Shown here piece after piece: positions 35,020 to 43,666 of a DNA stretch of 64,000 nucleotides (position 1 is its first letter; each line of letters begins with the position of its first letter). Source of the DNA: Mixta sp031457955 (lineage in GTDB: Bacteria; Pseudomonadota; Gammaproteobacteria; Enterobacterales; Enterobacteriaceae); assembly GCF_031457955.1 (NCBI RefSeq), contig NZ_JAVDXN010000003.1:372001-436000 (forward strand), given 5' to 3'. The notes beneath the pieces are model-generated. The model made no database searches. It saw only the letters and a program-made list of their open reading frames with translations, and was not told the origin of the DNA. The translations under genes and the position numbers were made by a program.

Positions 35020-36198
35020 TCATCGGGTACGGACGGGTGCGCCTACCTGACCAGCAGCATCGTCACGCAGCTGCGCTGCTTTATCGGTAAGCTCCCATGG
35101 AAATGTTTCCCGGCCAAAATGGCCGTAGCACGCGGTTTGACGATAACGCGGCGCCAGCAAATCCAGCTGGCTGATAATGCCGTAAAGGCTCAGATCAAAA
35201 TGCTGCGCGACCAACTTCGCCAGCGCTGCTGACGCCAGCCGGGCGGTGCCAAAACTGTTGATACTCACCGAGACCGGTTGAGCGTATCCGGCGGCCCACG
35301 CCAGCTGCACTTCGCAGCGCGTTGCCAGCCCTGCCGCCACGATATTTTTTGCCACATAGCGTGCGGCGTATGCTGCTGAACGATCGATAGTAAAAGGATC
35401 TTTGCCTGACAACGTTGCGCCGCCATGACAGGCCGCGCCGCCGTAGGTATCGGTAATGCTCCTGCGTCCGCTCAGGCCACTGGCTGCCGCAGGGCCGCCC
35501 TTAGTGAACGCGCCCGCCGGATTAATCAATAAACGGGTGGCTGATGTCAGCCAGCGCGCCGGTATAACCGGTTTGATCACCTCTTCTGTTACCGCCTCAC
35601 GCAACGTGGCAAGCGGGAGATCGGCATGGTGCTGGGTTGAGATCACGATGCTGTCGGCATAGCGTATCTGGCCGTTGCGGTAACCCAATGTGACCTGGCT
35701 TTTGGCATCCGGTAACAGGCCATTGAGCTGACGCGTTTTACGCAACAGCGCCTGCCGCGCTATCAAGCGATGAGCGTACAGCACCGGCGCAGGCATCAGC
35801 TGCGGCGTTTCATTACACGCGTAGCCACAGGCGACGCCCTGGTTCGCTGCACCGATCCGCTGTGGATGATGGCTACGGATCGCTCGATCGCTGTCAGCGG
35901 ATGCGTGATCCAGCATGCTGATCACCGCGCAGGTGGCAGCATCAAAGCCTCTCAGCGGGCAATCGTAGCCGATGGATTTAACGGTGGCGCGCACCACCTG
36001 TTCAATATCAATGCGCGCGTGGGAAGCGATCTCACCGGTAAGTATTACCGCGCCCGTTTTCACCAGGCAGTGGCAGGTTATTTTTGCCCAGGGATCGTTT
36101 AACAGGTAAGCATCAACAATGGCGTCAGCAATCTGATCCGCCACTTTGTCGGGGTGCCCTTCGGCAACCGATTCAGAGGTAAAAAGATATTCGTCCAC
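35020..36198 (-). CDS. Divergent S-adenosylmethionine synthetase paralogue
   Basis: A 392-residue full-length MetK homologue starting at GTG. Many motifs are intact: SESVAEGHPDKVADQ, TNET-like CNETPQLMPAP, DAKSQVT and VDRS-like IDRSAAYAARYVAKN. However, the GAGDQG signature reads GAANQG, the ARHGGGAFSGKD loop reads ACHGGATLSGKD, and the usual catalytic Arg of that loop is Cys. It may make SAM for the activase at reduced activity, or have another role. It forms a two-gene unit with the tailed BMC protein. Confidence 0.9.
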   Translation of the reverse strand: MDEYLFTSESVAEGHPDKVADQIADAIVDAYLLNDPWAKITCHCLVKTGAVILTGEIASHARIDIEQVVRATVKSIGYDCPLRGFDAATCAVISMLDHASADSDRAIRSHHPQRIGAANQGVACGYACNETPQLMPAPVLYAHRLIARQALLRKTRQLNGLLPDAKSQVTLGYRNGQIRYADSIVISTQHHADLPLATLREAVTEEVIKPVIPARWLTSATRLLINPAGAFTKGGPAAASGLSGRRSITDTYGGAACHGGATLSGKDPFTIDRSAAYAARYVAKNIVAAGLATRCEVQLAWAAGYAQPVSVSINSFGTARLASAALAKLVAQHFDLSLYGIISQLDLLAPRYRQTACYGHFGRETFPWELTDKAAQLRDDAAGQVGAPVRTR

Positions 36199-36328
36199 GG
36201 CGGGGCCACGTTATAAAAACAGTGTTTTATCTTAGCGGCCAGTTGTTGCCGGACGAGTGAACTATTTTGCCAGGATAGCGGACTTTTTTGCGCTCGCCCT
36301 GAGCGCAGCACAAATATTTCCCCGACTA

Positions 36329-37381
36329 TTAATGCCGCTTTGGCGCAAAGATATGGCGATAATCTGAGGGCGCAAGGCCAGTCTCTTTTTTAAATATCCG
36401 GCAAAAATAGTTGGCATCCTGCCAGCAAAGCTCCAGCGCAATCGCGTTTACCTTAAGATCGCTGAACTGCAAAAGCGACTTGGCCATATTAATTTTACGG
36501 CTGGTGATATAGTTTGAAAAACCCGTTCCGGTACTCTTTTTAAATGCCCTGCTTAAATAACATGGGCTGACAAACGTTTTAGCCGCGATATCATCCAGCG
36601 TCAGGTTTTTAACAATGTTTCTCTCAATATGAAACTGCGCGCGGGCAATAAAATTCATATCTCCGCTGGCGTTTTTAAAGGCACGATCAAAAATTTCCTC
36701 GCTGACGCTTAATAAGCCCGTCATTATCCGCCAGTAATGGCTGGCGGGCAGCCCATGCTGTTGTATGTCTTTGATAATAGCCGCCACTTTGGCGCAGCTG
36801 GCCGCACACTTATCATCAGACTCAATGAGATGCTGTTGCAGTAATTCCAGCAGGTCAACCAGCGCCTTTGTATGTTCGCCATGCAACGCCTGACCTGCGC
36901 AGCACGCATCCAGCGTGCTCAACAACAAGCTATGCCAGCCGGGGTAGTCGCACTGGCTAATCAGCTGGTTGATTTGCTGGCGCAGCTTGCGCGTAGCGGC
37001 GATCTCCTCTTCATCCACCAACAAGGTCTTACGGATGCTATCGCTCAGGATGCTCTGCTTAACCGGCTTTAACAGATAATCATCCACCTTCAGGCTCAGC
37101 ATATGACGCACGATTTCAAAATCATCATTGGCGGTGGTGACGATCACTTTGGTGGCGCTGTTTTTGCGCTTCAGGTGTTCAATAACCTGATTGCCATTGG
37201 GCAGCGGGATATTGATATCAACCAGCATCATGTCGATGTCATTGAGCTGATCTATTAACTGGATGGCTTTTCTGCCGGTTGGCGCTTCATGGATTACTGC
37301 GTTCTCTACGCAGCGGGAGATAATACGTTTTAATGATTCTGACTCAATATATTCATCTTCCACAATCACAATATTATACAT
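36329..37381 (-). CDS. Response regulator with AraC-type DNA-binding domain
   Basis: 350 residues. The receiver domain (1-120) has VEDE, the phospho-acceptor Asp in MMLVDINIPLPNG and Lys in DYLLKPVK. The C-terminal 100 residues are two AraC helix-turn-helix motifs (LTLDDIAAKTFVSPCYLSRAF and the following DANYFCRIFKKETG). The ATG at 37381 is used because GGAG lies seven bases upstream; a GTG at 37387 is too close to it. It pairs with the adjacent kinase and should activate the locus. Confidence 0.93.
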   Translation of the reverse strand: MYNIVIVEDEYIESESLKRIISRCVENAVIHEAPTGRKAIQLIDQLNDIDMMLVDINIPLPNGNQVIEHLKRKNSATKVIVTTANDDFEIVRHMLSLKVDDYLLKPVKQSILSDSIRKTLLVDEEEIAATRKLRQQINQLISQCDYPGWHSLLLSTLDACCAGQALHGEHTKALVDLLELLQQHLIESDDKCAASCAKVAAIIKDIQQHGLPASHYWRIMTGLLSVSEEIFDRAFKNASGDMNFIARAQFHIERNIVKNLTLDDIAAKTFVSPCYLSRAFKKSTGTGFSNYITSRKINMAKSLLQFSDLKVNAIALELCWQDANYFCRIFKKETGLAPSDYRHIFAPKRH

Positions 37382-37396
37382 ACTCACGCTCCATAT

Positions 37397-38620
37397 TCAG
37401 GCGGGCACCATCGGGAATTTTAATTTTATGGTGGTGCCAAGCATTGGCTTGTAGGGGCTGGTTATTTGCAATCCATATTTCTCACCAAACAGCAGTTGCA
37501 GACGATTGTTAATATTATTAATGCCGATACTTCCTTTTTGACGCCGCTGATTACCGGAGAGGATCAGGGCGATCTCCTCAGGCGAGATGCCATCGCCGTT
37601 ATCGGTAATTTCAATGGTGATATCTTTACCATCATCGGTCGCCCGCAGCAGGATATGACTTTTGGTTTCGCGCGGCTCGACAACGTAATTAAAGAAGTTT
37701 TCCACCAGCGGCTGCAAGATTAAAAATGGACAGGCAACATCATTATATTTTTCAGCAATATCGTTGGTGTAATCAAAACGTTCATTCATTCTGACTTTCT
37801 GGATAGACATATAGCATTTTACGTAATTCACTTCCTGACCGAGCGTGATTAGGCCATTATTATTTTTACGCAGTAAATAGCGCATCATATCCGCAAAGTC
37901 ATACACCATCGTTTCCGTACGGCTGGCCTCTTCCAGGAAAGCGAGGCGGCCAATGGTATTCAGCACATTAAATAAAAAATGGGGATTCACCTGATAAGAG
38001 AGCGCTTTGAACTCGGCTTCATGTAAAGCGCGTTCAATCTCTACGCGCTTGCGTAACTCGCAGGCCAGCTCCTGATCTTTCTGGCGCAGCTCGCGTTGGA
38101 TGTTGTTAGCGTGCGCCTGCTCAACCAGATAGGAAGCAACGTGCAACAAGGTATAGGCCGTGGATTCAAAGCGCGCATAGGGCATATGCGGCGTATTGTC
38201 ATGCAGATCGCTGAGCCTGGAACTTTCTGGCTGCTGATTACCGAGGATGTAGGGAATGCTGTTTTCTTTCTCTTCCTCAACCTTAACCTGCCCTGAAATA
38301 AACGCGCCCAGGTATTGATGATTAATCATTATAGGTACGGCAAATTCAACAAAGCCGCAGTAACAGCGATACACCACCGGCCGACCGGCGCGCATCGCCG
38401 CTTCGCCACCGGCGCGGTCGCTGTCATAGCAGTGACGGGCAAGGGTTTTGTTCATTCTGGAGCGCGCGCAGAAATCAGAAAATCCGCTGGGACGCGTAAC
38501 CGGCACCCCTTCCTGATCCACCACCACAAGGGCGATCATCATCGATTTACTAAAGTTATCCTGAAGGGTTTGCAGGCGATTAACATTCAGGAATTCGTGT
38601 AATTTATATTTATTATCCAT
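37397..38620 (-). CDS. PocR-domain sensor histidine kinase
   Basis: 407 residues. An N-terminal PocR-like ligand domain (about 5-170) contains CARSRMNKTLARHCYDSD and YRCYCGFVEFAVPI, with the Cys residues usual for that family. A coiled linker leads to a LytS-type His kinase: LSYQVNPHFLFNVLNTIGR carries the phospho-acceptor His, and ITDNGDGISPEEIAL is the ATP-binding box. No membrane span is seen, so it is cytoplasmic and probably senses propanediol or a relative. Confidence 0.93.
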   Translation of the reverse strand: MDNKYKLHEFLNVNRLQTLQDNFSKSMMIALVVVDQEGVPVTRPSGFSDFCARSRMNKTLARHCYDSDRAGGEAAMRAGRPVVYRCYCGFVEFAVPIMINHQYLGAFISGQVKVEEEKENSIPYILGNQQPESSRLSDLHDNTPHMPYARFESTAYTLLHVASYLVEQAHANNIQRELRQKDQELACELRKRVEIERALHEAEFKALSYQVNPHFLFNVLNTIGRLAFLEEASRTETMVYDFADMMRYLLRKNNNGLITLGQEVNYVKCYMSIQKVRMNERFDYTNDIAEKYNDVACPFLILQPLVENFFNYVVEPRETKSHILLRATDDGKDITIEITDNGDGISPEEIALILSGNQRRQKGSIGINNINNRLQLLFGEKYGLQITSPYKPMLGTTIKLKFPMVPA

Positions 38621-39077
38621 GATATCCGCCGCCTTGATTTTATCGCTGGCAGATAATACATTTTTCCTGTTTAGAAAATGATGAAACCGCTCACAAAAAA
38701 CAACCGGAAGAGGTTGTTAATTTATTTGTGGGGTTGTTTTTATTTTGTTTTTTAAGGGTGATCGGGATAAAGGACGAAAGAGAGATACCGCATGGGAATT
38801 AATGAATCAACTAACGGAAAAATCTTAACCTGGCGGGTAAAGGTAAATGCATGTTAGTTGTTATTTTAACTTTGCTAATTAAATAAAATACAAGTCGTAA
38901 GTTTTAGTTTTAATAGTTCGAGTATCGTTTATAATTTATTATAAATAGCGATAATGATAATAAATGGAATCAATAGTAAAAATAAAAAAAGTTAACTTTT
39001 TTTCGAATTCAATAAATCCAATAAAAAAAGTATCCCAATCAATAGACGATTTTGCTTTTTTGCCCCATTTTTATTGG
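38621..39077. other. AT-rich gene-free junction between the BMC locus and the hcp cluster
   Basis: No gene is seen. Composition drops sharply in GC compared with the BMC genes. It holds the promoter of the kinase gene and the terminator at 38691-38717. The junction is a likely boundary of the acquired block to the right. Confidence 0.5.
38691..38717 (-). terminator. Intrinsic terminator downstream of the hcp cluster
   Basis: Read on the minus strand: AACAACC-TCTTCC-GGTTGTT followed by TTTTTG. The perfect 7-bp stem and T-run would stop transcription coming from the hcp genes before the kinase gene. Confidence 0.8.
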
Positions 39078-39365
39078 CTACGCTCTTACGTTCCAATCGT
39101 CTGTATACTGGACATTACCATCAACATAACGCCAGGTGATTTTTTCATACATCAGGGAAAGAGATTCCATGTGGTTGATCTGCGAGTTCCCCGTCAGCTT
39201 AGCGTTTGGCATCCCTGGGTTACCGTTGGCACTATCTATCGGAATGTTCAAACCATGACTAAAACCAACAATCTCGATACTACCCTCGCGATCCTGAACA
39301 TCTACAGAACCTTTAATATCTGCGCCGCCATCGTCTTTAAGCCACATGTAAGCCGGAATAGGCAT
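39078..39365 (-). CDS. Internally deleted Hcp (type VI secretion tube protein)
   Basis: A 95-residue protein. The N-terminus (YMWLKDDGGADIKGSVDV, GSIEIVGFSHG) and the C-terminus (HMESLSLMYEKITWRYVDG) are those of an Hcp, but about 60 residues in the middle are missing compared with the 161-residue copy at 40148-40633. The frame is kept across the gap. AAAGGAG precedes the ATG, so it could still be translated. It starts one base after the upstream membrane protein stop. It probably cannot form a hexamer ring. Confidence 0.85.
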   Translation of the reverse strand: MPIPAYMWLKDDGGADIKGSVDVQDREGSIEIVGFSHGLNIPIDSANGNPGMPNAKLTGNSQINHMESLSLMYEKITWRYVDGNVQYTDDWNVRA

Positions 39366-39366
39366 T

Positions 39367-39885
39367 TTACAAACTCCTTTTGGTTAAGATCCTTTTCGTA
39401 ATAAACCAGTAGCAAGCAATTGTTAAGAGCAACTGAAAGCCCATCATCGCTGCCATAATGAAATTTGAAATCGTTTGCTGAGGGAATATGGACTGGTAAG
39501 GTAATATGCGGAACAGTGCCCAAAACAGGAAGGTAAATCCGAAGATTTTAGCGAACCGCCGCAACGTAGAACTGCCCCACTCTTTGGGAATACCTGTTAA
39601 ACTAATTTTGTATGTCATAGCGCTGTACGCCGTGATAAGGGCGCTCATTACAGGTACGCTGATTAATGTATTGATCAGGATGCTAAAATAACCGTCTAAC
39701 GATTCCCAGACTTCTAAATCAGGCTCACCCAAAATGAAATGAGTAACCCTGTTAGCACTTTGGAAATCGAAAAGTCCCGTAATAGAATCAACTAATCTAT
39801 TATACGGAACCACTTTAGCAACAAGCAGCATTATTACAGCGAACAGCGCTATCTTGATGAATAAATTAAGGGCATGTTTTGCCAT
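39367..39885 (-). CDS. Four-span membrane protein of the hcp cluster
   Basis: 172 residues with hydrophobic segments at about 8-24, 68-90, 110-125 and 140-162. GAGGTGATCGCC precedes the ATG. No family is recognised. Its place between a full and a deleted hcp suggests an immunity or accessory protein for an Hcp-linked effector, but this is inference from position only. Confidence 0.7.
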   Translation of the reverse strand: MAKHALNLFIKIALFAVIMLLVAKVVPYNRLVDSITGLFDFQSANRVTHFILGEPDLEVWESLDGYFSILINTLISVPVMSALITAYSAMTYKISLTGIPKEWGSSTLRRFAKIFGFTFLFWALFRILPYQSIFPQQTISNFIMAAMMGFQLLLTIACYWFITKRILTKRSL

Positions 39886-39953
39886 TGGCGATCACCTCAA
39901 TTCGCAAGCGGTTTGAATTAACCATTTCATTTTCGGACAAGAGTTGTTTATTA

Positions 39954-40105
39954 CCTGTTAGTGGTTTTATAAGTGTCGCGCATAACCGTGCTATTCATAT
40001 TTAAAATTTTTTTGCCACGCGGGAAAACCCTTTCGCCAGTTCAGGATTAGAAAGATACTGCATCACCATCTCCTGCTGAGCATCATTATTACGGGCTTTA
40101 CAGGA
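39954..40105 (-). pseudogene. C-terminal remnant of an unknown reading frame
   Basis: An open stretch of about 50 codons without a start reads ARNNDAQQEMVMQYLSNPEL, later AKKILNMNSTVMRDTYK, then a stop. A T[IV]MRDTYK string recurs in a stop-free stretch at about 48056-48093 on the other strand, at the far end of the island. It looks like a decayed gene end; identity unknown. Confidence 0.4.
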
Positions 40106-40147
40106 ATGATATGAAGGGGGCGTAGTGCTCCCTTTTTCATTATGTTG

Positions 40148-40633
40148 TTAGGCTTGTTTCATCTCGTTCCACGCATCAGAGTGAAGAATGCTCCCATCTT
40201 TATAGAGATGGATAATTTTCTCATAGCTCAAGGAAACATCTTCCATGTGTCCTGTACCTGTTACGTTGCGGGTGTCGTGCATCAGTGGGCTATAGCTAAC
40301 CACTTTTACGTTTTCCAACGTGATCGTATAGTAAATTTCCTCTTGTCCATTGTAGTTAATGCGATAGAAATTAAATTCAGCAGTTTTTAGTGTCTGGCCT
40401 GTTGCAACGGCTTTAAACAGGTAAGGTGATGAACTATCGATCTCTTTGGTGAAGTTAAAAGAGCAGTGTTGACGGGAACCAGTAACTTTACCAGTGAGGG
40501 GATCTGTAGGAATAACCACGCCATGTTGCAAGCTGCGTAGCTCTATGCTTCCATCCCTACCGTGAACGTCACAAGATCCCATAATCTGCGATCCGCCATC
40601 ATCTTTTAAAATTAGGTGAACAGGTACAGCCAT
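40148..40633 (-). CDS. hcp: Hcp family type VI secretion tube protein
   Basis: A 161-residue full-length Hcp. Typical features are HLILKDDGGSQIMGSCDV, GSIELRSLQHGV, RQHCSFNFTKEIDSSSPYL and VSLSYEKIIHLYKDG. By family it forms hexamer rings stacked in the secretion tube. No other structural type VI genes are in the window, so this is an orphan hcp that would serve a system elsewhere. Confidence 0.95.
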   Translation of the reverse strand: MAVPVHLILKDDGGSQIMGSCDVHGRDGSIELRSLQHGVVIPTDPLTGKVTGSRQHCSFNFTKEIDSSSPYLFKAVATGQTLKTAEFNFYRINYNGQEEIYYTITLENVKVVSYSPLMHDTRNVTGTGHMEDVSLSYEKIIHLYKDGSILHSDAWNEMKQA

Positions 40634-40651
40634 TTATTAAGCTCCTTGCAA

Positions 40652-40984
40652 TTAGTCATACAGCCATTTCCCGGCTTTAGCTGATTCGATCAGCATACCG
40701 ATAGTAAAATCTGGAACAGGGATCGGGGGAAATTTCTTGAATGGATTCCATGAAAAAGGCTCGTCGGGGTAGTATGTTTCAATCTTAAAGCGGCCCCGGT
40801 CCACCTGAAATTCTTTGAAAAATTCGTCCATTAAATCTTCAGCCTCACCAATATCTAACCGCATGTCAGTATCAAAATCAGTACCCTTTGTTAACAACCT
40901 TTGCTTTTTCTCGTTGTTAAATAAATAAACACCATTGTAGCGCCTTGCCAATGCAAAAATACGTTGCTCAATGTCATCTACCAT
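40652..40984 (-). CDS. DUF1493-family protein
   Basis: A 110-residue protein. The C-terminal TIGMLIESAKAGKWLYD and the RYNGVYLF and FFKEFQVDRGRF segments fit DUF1493, small acidic proteins often found beside hcp genes. No function is established. It is first in the minus-strand hcp cluster, 18 bp before hcp. Confidence 0.8.
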   Translation of the reverse strand: MVDDIEQRIFALARRYNGVYLFNNEKKQRLLTKGTDFDTDMRLDIGEAEDLMDEFFKEFQVDRGRFKIETYYPDEPFSWNPFKKFPPIPVPDFTIGMLIESAKAGKWLYD

Positions 40985-41156
40985 AATTTATCGTTACCCC
41001 GTGCTTATGCGGTCCAACACAGGCACTCGGAAGCCGCAGATTTTTATAGCGAAAATGATTATGCCAATGTCACTACAAAACGTCGTTTCAGGTCATTACC
41101 TGATGCACTATTTTGTGTAAAATCAGAGCTAACCCAATATCGTGGAGTGTTCTGCT

Positions 41157-43592
41157 ATGGCTGGCGTAAACAAAACTAATCTGACTGAAACGGACATCAT
41201 CACCAAATACATCCTGCCAGCGGTTAAAGACGCGGGCTGGGATGTGATGTCGCAAATCCGCCAGGAAGTGAAACTCCGCGATGGTAAAGTGGTGGTGCGC
41301 GGTAAGCTGGCGGCACGCCTGACAGTGAAATCAGCAGACATTGTGCTTTACCATAAACCGGGATTACCGCTTGCAGTCATAGAGGCGAAAGCCAATAAGC
41401 ATGAGATCGGCAAGGGTATGCAGCAGGGTCTGGATTACGCTCGCCTACTCGACGTGCCTTTTGTCTTTGCTTCTAATGGTGATGGTTTTATCTTCCATGA
41501 CAAAACGAATCCCGCACAGCTTGAATCAGAAATCACGCTCAACGATTTCCCAACTCCGAAACAGCTGTGGAACAAATACTGTGTCTGGAAAGGGTTCACT
41601 GCCGAGCAATTACCTGTCATCAGCCAGGACTATTACGATGACAGCACCGGGAAATCCCCTCGTTACTATCAACTTCAGGCAATTAACAAAACGGTAGAAG
41701 CTGTTTCTGCGGGACAAAAACGCCTGTTATTAGTCATGGCGACCGGCACCGGGAAAACCTATACCGCGTTTCAGATTATCTGGCGTCTATGGAAAGCAAA
41801 AAATAAGCAACGCATCCTCTTTCTTGCTGACCGCAATATTCTTGTTGACCAAACTAAAACTAATGACTTCGTGCCCTTTGGCAGCGCGATGGCAAAAGTG
41901 ACAGGCAGGACGATTGATCCTGCTTATGAGATTCAACTTGCACTCTACCAGGCCATCACCGGTCCGGAAGAACATCAAAAAGCGTTTAAACAGGTTGCCC
42001 CTGATTTCTTCGACCTGATTGTTATCGACGAATGCCATCGCGGCAGCGCGTCAGAAGATAGCGCCTGGCGCGAAATCCTCGAATACTTTAGCAGTGCCAC
42101 GCAAATTGGCCTGACCGCCACGCCGAAAGAAACTAATGAAGTTTCCAGCACCGACTACTTTGGCGAGCCGGTATACACTTATTCACTCAAAGAAGGCATC
42201 GAAGATGGTTTCCTCGCGCCGTACAAAGTTGTGCGGGTGGATATCGATGTTGACTTACAGGGTTGGCGGCCAACTAAAGGACAGGTTGATAAACACGGAG
42301 AACTGATTGATGACCGTATTTATAACCAGAAAGATTTTGATCGCACGATGGTCATTGATGAACGGACCTGGCTGGTAGCACAAACTATCACTGATTATCT
42401 CAAACGTACCAACCCGATGGATAAAACCATCGTCTTCTGTAACGACATCGATCACGCCGAACGCATGCGCCGGGCACTGGTTAACCTCAACCCCGAGCAG
42501 GTGAGAAAGAACGAAAAGTACGTGATGAAAATCACCGGTGACGACGACATCGGCAAAGGACAGCTGGATAACTTCATCAATCCGAAGAAAGGCTATCCGG
42601 TGATAGCGACTACCTCAGAATTGATGAGTACCGGTGTAGATGCGCAGACCTGCAAACTGGTGGTGCTGGACCAGAACATTCAGTCGATGACCAAATTTAA
42701 GCAAATCATCGGGCGCGGCACGCGTATCAACGAAAAATACGACAAGCTGTGGTTCACCATTCTCGACTTTAAAAAAGCCACCGAACTGTTTGCCGATCCG
42801 CGTTTCGATGGTTTGCCAGAAAAAGTGATCCACACTACGCCGCAAGAGATTACCGATCCTGATTCTAATTTCGATGAACAACTTGAAGACGAAATCTCAG
42901 AGCAAGAGCCATCTGATTTGGTTAATAGGGCCGCGGAGACACCTGCAGCCTACGACCCAACATCAGGCAAAGGAAATGGGGCTTTTGAAGAAGACGATGA
43001 AAACAAAGTCCGTAAGTTCCACGTCAACGGTGTCAGCGTAAAAGTGCTGGCAAAACGTGTGCAGTATTACGATGCCGACGGCAAGCTAGTCACTGAATCT
43101 TTCCAGGATTACACCCGCAAAACGCTGCTTAAAGATAAAGACTACTCATCGCTTGATGACTTCATCCGTAAGTGGCACTCTGCGGACCGCAAACAGATCA
43201 TCATTGATGAGCTTGAGCAGCTAGGTGTGCTTTGGGATGTGCTGGCAGAAGAAGTGGGTAAAGATCTCGACCCGTTCGATCTCTTGTGCCATGTGGTTTA
43301 CGGCCAGCCGCCACTCACGCGGAAAGAGCGCGCAGACAACGTTCGCAAGCGTAACTATTTCACTAAATACTCTGAGTCAGCACAGAACGTGTTAAACACG
43401 CTGCTGGATAAGTACGCCGATGAAGGCGTGCAGGAAATCGAGGACATCCAGGTGTTGAAGCTGAAACCGTTCGATTCGCTCGGTCGCCCGCTGGAAATTA
43501 TTAAAAGCAGCTTTGGTAGCAAACAGGCTTATGAAGATGCGGTGAACGAACTGGAAAGTGAAATTTACCAGTTACCCCCACGTTCAGCCTGA
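41157..43592 (+). CDS. hsdR: Type I restriction enzyme R subunit HsdR (type IB)
   Basis: 811 residues. It translocates and cuts unmethylated DNA as part of R2M2S. The nuclease site is PGLPLAVIEAKAN, the Walker A motif ATGTGKTYT, the DEAD-like box DECHRG, and motif VI is QIIGRGTR. The start at 41157 (MAGVNKTNLTE) is used because GGAG precedes it and EcoAI-type proteins start there. A hairpin terminator at 43610-43648 follows, so hsdM and hsdS may have their own promoter. Confidence 0.96.
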   Translation: MAGVNKTNLTETDIITKYILPAVKDAGWDVMSQIRQEVKLRDGKVVVRGKLAARLTVKSADIVLYHKPGLPLAVIEAKANKHEIGKGMQQGLDYARLLDVPFVFASNGDGFIFHDKTNPAQLESEITLNDFPTPKQLWNKYCVWKGFTAEQLPVISQDYYDDSTGKSPRYYQLQAINKTVEAVSAGQKRLLLVMATGTGKTYTAFQIIWRLWKAKNKQRILFLADRNILVDQTKTNDFVPFGSAMAKVTGRTIDPAYEIQLALYQAITGPEEHQKAFKQVAPDFFDLIVIDECHRGSASEDSAWREILEYFSSATQIGLTATPKETNEVSSTDYFGEPVYTYSLKEGIEDGFLAPYKVVRVDIDVDLQGWRPTKGQVDKHGELIDDRIYNQKDFDRTMVIDERTWLVAQTITDYLKRTNPMDKTIVFCNDIDHAERMRRALVNLNPEQVRKNEKYVMKITGDDDIGKGQLDNFINPKKGYPVIATTSELMSTGVDAQTCKLVVLDQNIQSMTKFKQIIGRGTRINEKYDKLWFTILDFKKATELFADPRFDGLPEKVIHTTPQEITDPDSNFDEQLEDEISEQEPSDLVNRAAETPAAYDPTSGKGNGAFEEDDENKVRKFHVNGVSVKVLAKRVQYYDADGKLVTESFQDYTRKTLLKDKDYSSLDDFIRKWHSADRKQIIIDELEQLGVLWDVLAEEVGKDLDPFDLLCHVVYGQPPLTRKERADNVRKRNYFTKYSESAQNVLNTLLDKYADEGVQEIEDIQVLKLKPFDSLGRPLEIIKSSFGSKQAYEDAVNELESEIYQLPPRSA

Positions 43593-43609
43593 TAACCAAC
43601 TCCCTATTC

Positions 43610-43648
43610 TGCCACCTGGCGCTTACGGCTCCCGGTGGCATCCTTTTT
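43610..43648 (+). terminator. Terminator between hsdR and hsdM
   Basis: TGCCACC (43610-43616 area) pairs with GGTGGCA (43634-43640), followed by TCCTTTTTT. This separates hsdR expression from hsdMS, as is common in type I systems. Confidence 0.75.
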
Positions 43649-43666
43649 TAAGATTGGAAAGAAAAC

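Noticed and set aside
38964..39401. A 145-codon plus-strand frame across the mini-hcp
   Set aside because: It is antisense to the better supported hcp frame with an ideal ribosome site.
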